A DNA stretch of 64,000 nt from Lotus japonicus. Its lineage: Eukaryota; Streptophyta; Magnoliopsida; Fabales; Fabaceae. The position numbers were made by a program, and so were the translations under genes. Below the pieces are notes generated by a model. It worked only from the letters and a program-made list of their open reading frames with translations, was not told where the DNA came from and did no database searches. Of this stretch, positions 44,201 to 55,343 are shown one piece after another. The DNA is taken from assembly GCF_012489685.1 (NCBI RefSeq), contig NC_080042.1:36771158-36835157 (forward strand). The letters run 5' to 3'. How positions within the stretch are numbered: position 1 is the stretch's first letter; each line of letters starts with the position of its first letter.

Positions 44201-45472
44201 GGTCATCGAGATGGTGAGCCATGGTAAGTTGAAAGGTCACTGAGTGCGAGCTGCATTCTTTTGCTCGTTGAGCAGTTTGGTTGGCCATCGAGACGGTGAG
44301 CCCAAGTGACTAGGAAAGTTACCAAATTCGATTAGCACTTCTTTGTTTACCTTAGGGTATTGTAGAGACAATGTACTTTAGCTAGACTCGCGTACCTTGG
44401 TGAGGACGATTCGTGGTTTGGCTAACCATATTGCATTCATGCGTACATTTCTTGGAAAGTGTGCTGCTTTCCGAAGGACGATCTCAGATCGGACTTCATC
44501 GGAGCGAGATGCTTCACAGGAGCGTGCAGCTTCATAGGAGCGAGATGCTTCACAGGAGTGTGCTGCATCACAGGAGCGTGCAGCTTCATAGGAGCGAGAT
44601 GCTTCACAGGAGTGTGCTGCTTCACAGGAGCGAGATGCTTCATAAAAGCGAGATGCTTTATAGGAGCGAGATGCTTCATAAAAGCGAGACGCTTTAGCGG
44701 AGCGAGATGCTTCGGGTCATCGTGAGGGTGACATTTTATCCGGATCATATTTTGAGCATGACATTGCATTGGCATTCCATGCATTTAACTATATTCGTTG
44801 ATATATTGCTTATCGAGTTTTCAAGATATAACTTATTGAACTGTTGAGATATTGAATATTGAATTTAGAAATCTGATAACATGTTATGTATATACCTTAG
44901 GGTAGACGATACAGAACTTATATGGATATATACAACCTATATATCTATACCCCTTTATTCATCACATGTTGCTTGTATTATCTATTATATTCTGTGAGTT
45001 GACCCTAGCGCCTTGGCTTTGTGTGTATGGTTGTGTTTGGGCGGTCGGCCTGCTACCAGACGTCCAACAGCTGATTCAAGATGGATCGTCGTTCGGGGAG
45101 GATCCGGAGCGCAATGACTATTACTGAGCCTTTGACGTGGACCCGGACTTCATGCATGATCGGATGAGGGTCGATGTTAGGAGTGTATTATATGGGGGGA
45201 TTGTTTTCACAGCTCTAATTGTCATTTCCCGTTTTGGGGCTGACTTATCTCCTTGAAAACTGTATTCATAAAACTCATGGCTCTGACCATGGGATGCACT
45301 TATTCGCCTGCGGACACTATCCCCAATTACTTTATGTTTATTATCTTTGGGTTGAGTCTTCATTATGTTAAGTCTTCTATTTGAAAAGAAAACCAAAAAA
45401 AAATATTTACGCATTTTCCGCACTATTGATTTAAAGTCACTAAAGTGGCACCACCGAAATCGGGGTGTTACA
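41218..45472 (+). repeat. LARD-like element, 3' LTR (4255 bp)
   Basis: Near copy of 36421-40674, one base longer because of an extra A near 41885. It carries the same blocks: TCGCGA 41894-41899, CCCCTGCGACAG about 42761-42799, hairpins 44095-44274, array 44493-44713. Confidence 0.95.
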
Positions 45473-46474
45473 CATACTCTTCTTCGTCTTGAAGTGCTTC
45501 TTTGGCTTCTTGTCCTTCTTCAACTTTGGACAATCACTTTTGTAGTGCCCTGATTCTTTGCACTCAAAACATGTGACTTCCTTGATTGATGACTTCTTCT
45601 GGCCTGAGGACTCGTACTTTCCTTTTGCATTTCCAGAGCCTTTGTACTTGCTCTGCCTGTGCTTCCAGATGCGGTTGAGTCTCTTGGAGATCAGAGCCAG
45701 CTCATCTTCATCAGAATCTTCTGATGCTTCTTCAGATTCTTCTGCTTCAGCTTGGAGAGCTTTTGACTTTTCAGCTTTAGCCTTCTCAGATTTGGATTTC
45801 AAGGCTATAGACTTTTTCCTCAGATCTTGCATCTCAGAACGCTTCAGCTCATGGCATTTCAAAATGCTGATGAGTTCTTCTAAACTCATATTCTCGACAT
45901 CTCTTGTGAGCTCAATTGATGTCACTAGAGGCATCCAGCTTTCAGGAAGACACCTGATGACCCTTATGACATGATCTTTTGTTGTGTAGCTCTTGTTGAG
46001 AGGTCGTATGCCAGCTACAAGCAACTGAAATCTGGAGAACATTTCTTCAATGGACTCATTTGGCTCCATGATGAAGGATTCATATTTTTGGATCAAAGAC
46101 AATGCCTTTGATTCTTTGACTTTCTTGTTTCCTTCATGAGACATCTTCAGAGATTCAAAGATGCCTTTTGCAAACTCACGATCTGTAATCTTCTGGTACT
46201 CTTCATAAGAAATAGCACTTAGAAGAATTGCTCTTGCTTTGTGATGTTGTGAGTACAGCTTCTTTTGATCTGCAGTCATCTCTGACCTTGGGATCTTCTT
46301 GCCATCTGCATCAACTGGACGCTCGTAGCCATCCACAATAATATCCCAGAGATCTGCATCAAAACCCAGAAAGAAACTTTCGAGTCTATCTTTCCAATAC
46401 TCGAACCTTTGACCGTCGAACATAGGAGGCTTTGCGTTGTATCCATCTTTCTGTGTTTCACTGGTGGTAGCCAT
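45440..46474 (-). CDS. gag: Gag of element A (Sirevirus capsid and nucleocapsid)
   Basis: ATG at 46474; genuine codons run to 45473, the last ten or so (to 45440) come from the inserted LTR. Copia gag pattern: FDGQRFEYWKDRLESFFLG near the start, then LSAISYEEYQKI, SRFQLLVAGIRPL, IRCLPESWMPLV and SLEELISILKCHEL (UBN2/DUF4219-type gag). Residues ~225-265 are acidic/lysine-rich and probably coiled. One CCHC knuckle, CFECKESGHYKSDC, near residue 305 binds RNA. The protein continues in frame into the linker region at 36420 on the other side of the LARD-like insertion. No stop or frameshift is seen within gag, so apart from the insertion it is well kept. Confidence 0.92.
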   Translation of the reverse strand: MATTSETQKDGYNAKPPMFDGQRFEYWKDRLESFFLGFDADLWDIIVDGYERPVDADGKKIPRSEMTADQKKLYSQHHKARAILLSAISYEEYQKITDREFAKGIFESLKMSHEGNKKVKESKALSLIQKYESFIMEPNESIEEMFSRFQLLVAGIRPLNKSYTTKDHVIRVIRCLPESWMPLVTSIELTRDVENMSLEELISILKCHELKRSEMQDLRKKSIALKSKSEKAKAEKSKALQAEAEESEEASEDSDEDELALISKRLNRIWKHRQSKYKGSGNAKGKYESSGQKKSSIKEVTCFECKESGHYKSDCPKLKKDKKPKKHFKTKKSMCNTPISVVPL

Positions 46475-46550
46475 TGTTTTTCACACCGGCCCGGATCACT
46501 GAACACTGTTAGGTGTGGTAATCAGAACTTGCGCTCTGATACCAATTGAA
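46475..46550 (-). promoter_or_regulatory. PBS (46533-46544) and short leader of element A
   Basis: Minus strand TGGTATCAGAGC preceded by TTCAAT after the LTR end CATACA. tRNA-Met primer, usual for Sireviruses. Gag ATG lies only ~60 bases downstream. Confidence 0.88.
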
Positions 46551-47756
46551 TGTATGAAAAACGGTAAAAAGGGGGGGGTTTGAATAACGTTTTCAATATA
46601 AAACTTCCACCTTAAAGATTTTAACAAATCTTTTCGAGAACTAAGTGCTAAAGATGAGAGATAGAAAAGCACACAAGGATTTTATCCTGGTTCACTTGAT
46701 AAATCACTCAAGCTACTCCAGTCCACCCGTTAAGGTGATTTCTTCCTTCTTAGAATGAAGGCAATCCACTAATCAGGTAAGAGTTACAACTGCACTTGAA
46801 ACCTACAAGTGACTAACAATTACACTGACTTAGCTCACACTAAGATTCACTCTCTTAGTCTTCTCTAGGATCCGATCAACCTTGATCTCCTAAAGGAACT
46901 AAACAACCTGTTTATCAAAGAAATGTTTACAAGAGATTTGCTTCTGAAAAGCTAATAGTAAACACAATGAATTTCGTGATGAAAGAATGCTTGAAGGTTT
47001 TTGAATATAGCTTGTGCTTGTGTAGATTCTTTTAACCGCATTCTTCAAACTTCAGCCTCTATTTATACTCCAAGGATTAGGGTTTGAACGCTGCATGGGA
47101 ATGCTACCGTTGGAGGGTAGTTCTGGAAATTCCAGCTTCTGCTGTGGCTGAGAACGTTAGGTAGGTCGTCAGGATGTAACAGTTGCTTTTGTACTTGGAT
47201 AGTGACTTGACCTTTAAACCTAGGAGACTTCTGATCAGGGGAATGCTTCATGTTGGAACTTGTGAAGTAGGTTGATCAGAGTCAGAGGGAAAGCACAGAT
47301 CCTCTGACCGTTGTATCTTCTGATTCTGAACTTAGAGGGAAGTACACGGTCTTCAGAGTTTCTTTCTTCTGGACATCAGAGTTTCCACTATTCAGCTTCT
47401 GTATCTTCAGAGTCTTCTGCACCATCAGAACATCTGAACCTTCAGTGTTTCTTGGTTATCAGAACTTCTGGATCTTCAGAGCTTCTAGTGACTGAGTCCA
47501 CATCAGAGTTTGTGTAGCTTCAGAACTTCTGAAGCTTTTCCACTGTTCATATTGAACATGGTCAATGCGAAAGCGTTGCTTGGGTCACTCTTTATAGACA
47601 GTGCTTCTGATTTGTGTGGGATTGAATTGAGGTCAAAGCCTGTAAATAGCACACTCAGAAAAACACGTTAGAGTACCATAATTGTTCATATCAAAAGGTT
47701 AACTTGTAATCATCAAAACATAGAGTTGTACTACTAGATCAAAACTTGATCTTACA
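46551..47756 (-). repeat. Element A, 5' LTR (1206 bp)
   Basis: Plus-strand TGTATGAAAAACGG...GATCTTACA, that is TGTAAGATCAAG...CATACA in element orientation. Contains TATAAATAG on the minus strand (47059-47067), presumably the promoter, and 47320-47540 is full of CTTCAGA/TCTGAAG half-palindromes, as known for Sirevirus LTRs. The right end abuts copy B (GGTCC at 47757). No partner LTR is present in the window. Confidence 0.88.
47059..47067 (-). promoter_or_regulatory. TATA box of element A 5' LTR
   Basis: Minus-strand TATAAATAG about 500 bases before the LTR end, in a setting GGAGTATAAATAGAGGC. Would start the leftward transcript of element A. Confidence 0.6.
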
Positions 47757-49892
47757 GGTCCATATCCACAAACTTCAGAAGAAGTACGCCCTTCTGAACA
47801 TAATCTCTAATAAAGTGATACTTTACCTCAATGTACACTAAAAAGAATATCTGGCCTAGATGCAATCAGATAGAGAAGAGAGTCTATCATACCACGATAG
47901 AGCTTCTGACAAACCTTTGAGCTTGTATCTTCTTTCTCCAGAATGCATGTAGGATGCATTGGTGTCTTGGCTAGAGTACATTCTGACACGTTTAACTTCT
48001 TCAGAAGTTCTTTAGTATATTTACTTTGATGAATGCACGTTGCTTCTGGTTGTTGATCTACTTGAATTCCCATAAAGTACTTGAGTTCTCCCATCATACT
48101 CTTTTCAAATTCAGCCTGCATTAACTTAGAAAATTCCTTGCATAAAGAGGGATTAGGAGAGCCAAATATAATATCATCAACATAAATTTGCACAATCAGA
48201 ATATCATCTTTGTAAGATTTGCAAAAGACGTATCAACTTTACCCCTTACAAACTCATTTTCCAGAAGGAATGAGCTAAGCTTCTCATACCATGCTCTTGG
48301 AGCTTGCTTTAATCAATAGAGATATTTCTTCAACTTGAAGACATGGTCAGGATGTTTAGCATCTTCAAACCCAGGGGGTTGATGAACATACACTTCTTCA
48401 GAAATGTAACCGTTTAGGAATGCGCTCTTCACATCCATTTGGTGAAGAACAATGTTGTGATTCACAGAAAATAAAATCAACAACCTTATAGCTTCTAACC
48501 TTGCTACAGGAGAAAAGGTCTCAGTGTAGTATATGCCTTCTTGTTGACTGTAGCCTTGTGCAACAAGTCTGGCCTTGTTTCTGACAACTTCTCCCTTCTC
48601 ATAGAGTTTGTTTCTGAACACCCACTTGGTTCCAATGACATGTACATCTTTGGGTTTCTTGACAAGATTCCAAACATCATTCTGGTTAATTGATTCAGTT
48701 TTTCTTCCATAGCCTGAATCCAATCTTTGTCTTGAAGAGCTTCATCTATAGAAGATGGTTCAATCAGAGAGACCAAACCCTTTAAGCTCAGAAGAGAGTC
48801 TCTTCAGAAGGTCTGAAAGCTGATCTGGTTCTGACTGGTTCATCTTTGTTACCAAGAATCAATTCTTCATGATGGGAAGCTATTACTCTACTTTTCTTCT
48901 GACGAGGTGGATCAGAAGTTCTAGCAGCATCTTCTGAATTCGTTGCTTCTGGTTCAGCAACTTCTAGATCTTGGTCCTTATCTGAAATGGTTATGCTCAT
49001 ATCTGCAAACTTTTCAGCTAGCTTTGACTTGTCAGAGTCAAGCTTATCATCAAATCTAACATGAATAGATTCTTTAATAGTTCCAGATTCAATATTATAA
49101 ATTCTATAACCCTTAGAACGTTCAGAATATCCTAGCAGATAACATTTCAAAGACTTAGAATCAAATTTATGCAATCTATCCTTAGTATTCAATATATACC
49201 AAACACAACCAAAAGGATGAAAGTAAGAAATGTTGGGCTTTGTATTCTTCCACAATTCATAAGGAGTCTTATTCATAATTGGTCTTAGGGAGATTCTGTT
49301 CTGAATATAACACGCTGTGTTTACTGCCTCTGCCCAGAAGTGTTTTGCCATGTCAGTTTATTGGATCATGGTTCTAGCCATCTCTTGAAGGGTCCTATTC
49401 TTCCTTTCCACTACTCCATTGTGCTGAGGAATTCTGGGACAAGAGAAATCATGTGATATCCTATAGGTATCAAAGAGGTTCTCAAAATCCTTATTCTCAA
49501 ATTCTCCACCATGATCACTTCTGACACAGACAATCCTGCGACCCTTCTTGTTTTGCACTTGGGCAAAAAGGTAGAAAACACTTAATGTGACTCATCCTTG
49601 CGTCTTAAGAACTTTACCCATGTCCAACGGCTATAGTCGTCAACAATGACCATCCCATATTTCTTGCCACCTACAGACTCAGTTTTCACCAGTCCAAATA
49701 GGTCAATATGCAGAAGTTCCAACTGCCTTGAGGTGGAAACAACATTCTTTGCCTTAAAGGAGACTTTTGTAAATTTGCCTTTCTGACATGCTTCACAAAG
49801 AGCATTTGAAGTATACTTCAGACTGGGTAAGCCCCTGACAAGGTCAAGCTTACTTAGCTAAGAGATCTTTCTCATGCAAGCATGTCCTAACC
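47757..49892 (-). pseudogene. Copy B: decayed SIRE1-type copia pol fragment
   Basis: Minus-strand order: end of the GAG_pre-integrase region (49892-49800), integrase (HIDLFG, VDDYSRW near 49650; SDHGGEFENKDFENLF and GVVERKNRTLQEMA at 49358-49558), RT (48788-49351, 48313-48776 and 47828-48193, with IYVDDIIFG), then RNase H C-terminal scrap (47757-47827). Breaks: frameshift at the ESH position (~49580), stop in the KSLYGLK motif (~48310), several frame changes, and a deletion joining ILFSVH directly to the IEVKYHFIRDYV region, which removes most of RNase H. The left end is cut by element A, the right end is fused to an unrelated ORF near 49893. It is the oldest copia layer here. Confidence 0.88.
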
Positions 49893-50138
49893 CGAGCAAT
49901 TGGCAACCTCTTTTCTATGGTGTAGGGCGGCCTCCCAGCTCCACTTCTGACTTCGGTAACCAAACGGTAAATCAAGTGAGGGAAAATGAGCCGGTGCACG
50001 TTCTTAATGAGAGTAGATCTCCGTGCCACATCCATCGGATGGCCTCTGATAATGCAATAAATTGCAATCAGAACCACCGCTCTCACCTCGGTCTTGTGGG
50101 AACTAGGGAACAGAGAGTCCTGCAAAAACTCTGCCCAG
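49893..50138 (-). pseudogene. Plant transposon protein (PF20167-like) ORF, C-terminal fragment
   Basis: Codons AEFLQDSLFPSSHKTEVRAV, VLIAIYCIIRGHPMDVARR, RLIFPHLIYRLVTEVRSGAG continue the ORF at 55313-54756 in register across the solo LTR, when one copy of CCCAG is counted. The pattern (fixed W, hydrophobic centre, FPHLI) matches the domain also found in the env-like ORF of element A, but the two are only distantly alike. The downstream end is lost at the joint with copy B (~49893). Confidence 0.65.
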
Positions 50139-51141
50139 TGTAAGACCCACATTTTTAGAATTAGAATAATTAAATAATTTCCGACTCACGCCTAGGTTAC
50201 GGTGTAAGCGTGAGAGGAAACCTAAACGAGTGTTCACTAATTTTAATGAACTAATGAAGAAGAAAGTTCAAAAATGACTAAGAATAATACTATAGTCACG
50301 GTAGGTTATAGCACGAGCCATATTCACTTCCGCTTAGGGCGAAAGCGTTTGTGAAGGGCTAATCCGCTCTTAAAGCACTGTAGAAACGAAATCCCAAAAT
50401 CATTCAGATGAATATAAGAATTTATCTTATTCCTTTCCATGACAAGTGTTTCGACACGAAACCCTGGAATGTACGAACGTCCGATTCCAATTCTCGGAAG
50501 TTTACAGAAACTGAATCCCTGATAGCTCAAGAACCTTAAAATAAACTGTCGATGAAGACTTTTTCTATTCGGAGCTTCAAACGAAAATTCCACACGTGTG
50601 TACCGATTTCTTTCGACGTTTCCAATCTTTCTTCAGAAGGAAGTTTCTCCATCCGACGTTAATTGCAAAAAGTAGTTCTGCGGCATATTTTGAAACAGAC
50701 TGCGTTCAAGCCATTTTCTCAATTAAAAAGAACCTAGAGCTAGTATCGATCTTTTATGGAATGATACTTAGCTTAATTGTATAATATAATAACATCATAT
50801 TTGTTCTAATTATCTAACAATTATTCTTTAGCTTAATTTCTACTCATTTCTTGGTTCATGAATCATTTTAGTTTACTCAAAGTGATCATAATTTATATTT
50901 TCCTATTTCATAAAGTTACTCATAATTTTTAGTATAGTTATATATCAATTATATATTTTTCTCTTAACTCTGTGAGCTAAATTCTTCAGTGTCTAAATCA
51001 ATTCATACCGGTTTACAAAATATCTTTCCTAAATATCTAAACCATAATATCTTATCCTCCCTCACTCAGTCGACATCTCTCTCTCATTACACTTTTTCAT
51101 TTTCCTTCCTTCCTCTGCAGTCCCATTTCCTACTTCTTCTT

Positions 51142-51152
51142 CTATATATATT
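51142..51152 (+). promoter_or_regulatory. TATA box of the 50139 LTR
   Basis: CTATATATATT preceded by a CT-rich stretch. Unlike the other families, no TCGCGA box is found upstream, so this family seems to have another promoter front. Confidence 0.5.
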
Positions 51153-53355
51153 ATGTCCTCTTCTCCTTTTCTTTCTACTTCTTCTTCTGTTTATTCTCCA
51201 AAAGCTGAAGCACACACACCTTTTCTATTTTCTTCCCACCACCATCGTGCCTCCCTCTCTCTCGATGGAACCAGCCCCATGTCTTCTCATTCCTCTCATC
51301 ATCAACGTTTTCCTCTCCACCATGGCTGACCCTTTCTTCCTCTTCATGTTCAGCACCCACACATCACCATCCACTTCTCTTCATCATCATCTCATAACAA
51401 GCACCCAATCTTTCACCTCATACACCATCACAATTTTCCTCTCCTTTGCTGTCCACGCACACCATGTTTCTTCTTCCTCATCACCGTGCTTTCTTTTCCT
51501 CACATGGTAGCAACCAAGAACTCACACCACCATGGATCATTGTCTCCACCCAAAACAGGGCAGCAGCCATCATCACAAGCTTCTTTCTCCATGGCCACAA
51601 ACGAGAACACCACGACCACCACCTCACCATAACGCGAGCCACACCGCCACACACCTCCTTCCACATGAACCACCACCATGAGTCTCTCTTTCCAGCCGAT
51701 TGCACCACCTCCATGGCCACGAAGCAAGCACAGAGAAACGACAAAGGAACCATGAAAGAAAACAGGGGAGAACGACGTGAAAATGCCACCGCCGACGTCG
51801 CAAACTTCGACCTTCGATTCCGGTGTACTCGGACCTCCGTTCACAGCGAGGTTAGTACCGTTGGAACCCTTGCGACGTCCCCAACAAAACCCATATTCCG
51901 GATCGCCGTTCCGTCGCCGTCGACCGCCGCCGCTGCCGCCTTCGGGAGCTCTTTCCGGTCAACTCCGGCGACCGATGGAAAAATGGAGGATACTGCTACG
52001 ATCCTTGCCGTGAGGAGTGCAAAACCATACTTTCAATTTCATATTTGGGACATTTTCTTCGATGACCCCGACGACCATTGTCGACCTTCGGCTGAACTTT
52101 CTGGGCAAACTGTCGACTCTTTGGGGAAACGGACAGCGCCGTTGAGTTTCTTGCTGCGAAAGGATGAAGGAATAACCTTTCTATGTGTCTCCGGCGACAA
52201 TTCCTCCGTCAACCCCGTGAGCCGCAACTTTCTTTGGCGACTCTTCGCCGACAAGTTTCTGAAACTTGATTTTCGTAAACCTTCAACTCTTGTATATGTT
52301 TTAGCCTCGAGTAAGCAAGTTTTAAAGAAGAATAAATATTTTCATTGTTATTGTGAAAATTGAAGTTTAACAGTTGATTAGTGAAGAGTTGCGATTTGTG
52401 TTACAAAATGGTTTTCATTCAAAAAAGAGATAAGTACTCTACTAATTACTGTAGTTGTTGATTGAGAAAGAGTCGTTTAACATGCGTTCGCTTCGAGTCA
52501 ATTGCCTGAAGTCCTAGCTTTAGACCTTGAGTTAGTAGGTTAACTCAAATAGTAATTATGTTATGTGTACTTGTGAAGGGTACGAATAACGGGAGCGCTT
52601 GACGACGAAGCTAAAGAAAGCGAACCGACACGGGAAAGTAAAGATGTGTTGGGATTGGAATTGCAGTTAGTATGGGAATTGGCTAAGGTGAGGGCTACTC
52701 ACAGAATACAAGTTAATGCTTTAGGTGTCGACGAATTCAACTTGATTTATTGTTTATGCACTTGATTGTGATTGACTGGGAAATGTTTTCTGGAGGCTTC
52801 GGCCGAGTGAACTAATTGAGACGTGTGTCTCCGTTTTCTGAGGCCTCGACCGACATTGTTGATTATTTATCGCTTTGATTGTTGTTGATTGATTCACATG
52901 CTATGTGTTAAATGGTTAATCTTAGGATGTGTTGATATATGTGTCATGATTGTTGGATTGTGCTAATTTGATAATGCAATTACACATATATTTGTTGTAC
53001 GTCAGAGTGAGGATAACGGGCAATTATGCCACACTCATCATGAGATTTTGGGAAAGTTTGTCGGGACGAACGGAGGTTCGGGCCTTGTTATTGTTTTAGT
53101 GGATCGAGACCTTCTCTGGGAGTTACTTGGGATGATGAGATCTTTTAAACTCATAAGATTAGAGACAAAACTAAATGGAAACCATTTTACAAGGAAAATT
53201 TCATAATACACTAAACAACCTCTGAACCCTTTAAATAATGATAACAATCTTAGATGAAAGCTTAGGGTTTGGATATTAGTTTTGGAAAATGAGAAGTGTC
53301 GCTGAATCCAAGTTTCGGGGAAACTAATAAGTTTCTGAGTATGTTGATACTCTTT

Positions 53356-53535
53356 TGCTCGATGAGCAGTTTTATTGTTTGGCTATCTAAAAGACAAGCC
53401 GGGAAATTAATAAGTTTCTGAGTACGTTGATGCTCTTTTACTCGATGAGCAGTTTATTGTTTGGCTATCTAAAGGATAAGTCGGGGAACTATAAGTCCCA
53501 AGTACATTGGTACTCTTTGCTTGCTGAGCAGTTTT
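53356..53535 (+). repeat. Hairpin repeats in the 50139 LTR
   Basis: TGCTCGATGAGCA at 53356-53368; a degenerate copy near 53438 (TACTCGATGAGCA) and another near 53517 (TGCTTGCTGAGCA), spaced about 80 bp and followed by GTTT and GGCTATCTAAA. Same core as the LARD LTR hairpins. Confidence 0.65.
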
Positions 53536-54755
53536 TGACCATCGGAATTAGATGAGTTGGATGACTCGAGAAGTCATCATGAGTGATTGCACTCTTTTTA
53601 TAATTAATTGTGTTTTGTCGCAGAATAGACATTTACCTTAGGTTATTCTTTTCAGAGACAATAAGTTAGCTAGAACAAGTGACGACGTGACGAGTGAGGT
53701 CGGTGACGTTGTTTGGCTAATCACGTTGCATTCATTCACACATTTTGAGGTTTATACACGGTAGGATGCCGGACCTCGGTGGATTCCAAAATGTTCATAA
53801 GACCTGGATTTCCACATAAGAACACTGCGGTGATTCTTAGTAGCAGACGGAAATGGCAGGCCTGCGGGTATACAACTGATCTGACTACATTTTGTTTGGT
53901 ATAAGAGACACCCGAGCGGAAATGGTCCCACTATGCCCGGTGATAGGACTGACTCGATGGTGCCCATCCTTCCAGATTGCATCTTGTTCCTCGTCATGTC
54001 ATTCATGCACCATGCATACTGACTTAGTTGCCGAGTGTGATTGATACTTGTTAATCTTACTTGATATATGTTAATTGTCAGTAATTATCATTTATACTCA
54101 TTGGAAGATATACAATTTATAATGGTATCACAAACTTCTAAGCCTAAGTAGCTATCCCTTAAACTTTATCTACTGGGTGTATTATTTATGTAATTCCTTG
54201 AGTTGACCCTCGCGCCTTCTGTTTGTGTTTTGGCGGACTACGCCCATTGTCAGACAACGATAGGTGGTGATGCGAGCAGATGCTACTCCATGTCGAAGAA
54301 CTATAGAAGACTCGAAGGATAGAGTCGGGTGTAAGGCTAGAGCCTTTTGGGTAAAGAGCTTATCATTGTTGGTTAAAGCTTATAGGATTATTTTATAAGT
54401 ATTGTTTGAAGTTTTGGGTAGGTTCCGGTGCATTGCTATCTTGCGATTCTCCGATGTGGAAATCTTAGGGAGTATATCGGATTTATGAGTCATTGCATAA
54501 TAGATTCCTCGTTGAATCTAATTCTATTCGTTAGTTTAGTAAGTTGGGTTCATTTGTTGTTACTTCCGGGTACTTGCCTTGTTTAAGGATGGATGTAAAT
54601 TTATATACAGTTGGGAGTATGCACTTCATGATTTAGAAATACTTTGAAAAGAAAAAAAAAAATACTCGCAATTATAAATCTCTTTTAGAAAATATTGCAT
54701 ATTTACTTTAATAGGTTACTAAAGTGACCCCCGAAAATCGGGGTGTTACACCCAG

Positions 54756-55343
54756 ATTCGGGCCAATGGTGTCAAGTTCGTCCTCAGTACATAGGTAATG
54801 TCGCCCTTCTCATCTGTATGCCAATTCTGCCAAGGCCTAACCACAACCATCCTCAGGTCCCTCCGGAACTCGAGTGAATAATCACTAAGTAGATCATGGT
54901 AGGTGCTCTTCCATGGGAAAAGAGCATTCTCAACATCCTCTAATGTCCTCCGGCTTGTAACCAATAGTGTCGCCTTTGAACCAAGAGGAAAAATTAGGGG
55001 GATCTGGCTTATCGTCTTGATCATCATAGTAGGAGTTTGCAAAGAACTCCCTAGTCATCACTTCACAAGCCGCAGGAGTGGGAATCACCCACACTTTCCA
55101 TTTCCTAGTCTCCACGAACTCTTGCATACTAAGAGGGTCAAGTCGACCTTCTCTATAAAAGGCTCCTCGCTCCTTTACACACTCCAAGTGTGCAAGCACA
55201 TTCGAGTAAAACTCTTCCTTCTTGTAAGAAAGGAAGCGGGAGCAGTCAAATTGAGGAGAGGAGGAGGAAGAAGCATTGGCTCTTGTGTTGTTCCGAGCTC
55301 TTTTACCCGGCATATGCACAAGGTTAGCATAAACACAAGCCAC
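54756..55343 (-). pseudogene. Plant transposon protein (PF20167-like) ORF, N-terminal part
   Basis: ATG at 55313 gives MPGKRARNNTRANASSSSSP, then FDCSRFLSYKKEEFYSNVLA, MQEFVETRKWKVWVIPTP, EVMTREFFANSYYDDQDD. One frameshift near 54945 moves the reading to a frame with WQNWHTDEKGDITYVL up to the solo LTR. The type is common in legume Athila-like and other retroelement neighbourhoods and has no proven function. Upstream lies a leader with a good splice donor (minus strand CAAG|GTAAGT at 55745) and a possible acceptor at about 55352 (GGTTTAG), so the ORF was probably expressed from a spliced RNA. Confidence 0.65.

Larger units (their letters stand above)
36421..45472 (+). mobile_element. LARD-like gypsy element: 4.25-kb LTRs around a 543-bp interior (TSD CATAC)
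   Basis: LTRs 36421-40674 and 41218-45472 are nearly the same; I saw about ten single-base differences and one extra A. CATAC flanks it at 36416-36420 and 45473-45477. The interior (40675-41217) keeps PBS, leader, a protease tail, a chromodomain tail and the polypurine tract, and lacks gag, RT and integrase. It must therefore be moved by proteins from another element. It sits in element A between gag and the linker region, in opposite orientation. It is the youngest insertion judged by LTR similarity. Confidence 0.96.
13563..47756 (-). mobile_element. Element A: SIRE1-type Ty1/copia retrotransposon, twice interrupted, 3' LTR missing
   Basis: Minus-strand order: 5' LTR (47756-46551), PBS, gag (46474-45473), insertion of the LARD-like element, linker and pol (36420-32619), env-like ORF (32173-31147), insertion of element 2, env-like C-terminus (14028-13563). 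Gag-pol frames on the two sides of each insertion meet in register when one TSD copy is counted, so both insertions are clean. A copia pol followed by an extra ORF is the layout of Sireviruses. No LTR copy is found to the left of 13563, and the left flank is not copia copy B, into which the right end is inserted. A deletion or rearrangement has therefore removed the 3' end. Confidence 0.85.
50139..54750 (+). mobile_element. Solo LTR of a long-LTR gypsy family (4612 bp, TSD CCCAG)
   Basis: TGTAAGACCCACATT...GGGGTGTTACA between CCCAG copies (50134-50138 and 54751-54755). No PBS or polypurine tract inside. It holds a TATA box (51142-51152), a long C-rich leader-like segment with open frames on both strands (50989-52363), the CTTCGGCCGA block (52781-52808), hairpins (53356-53535) and the GTTGACCCTCGCGCC block (~54200). 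It splits the PF20167-like ORF. Confidence 0.93.

Noticed and set aside
51481..51844. Antisense ORFs of 102 and 114 codons
   Set aside because: Shadows of the C-rich segment in the 50139 LTR; no domain.
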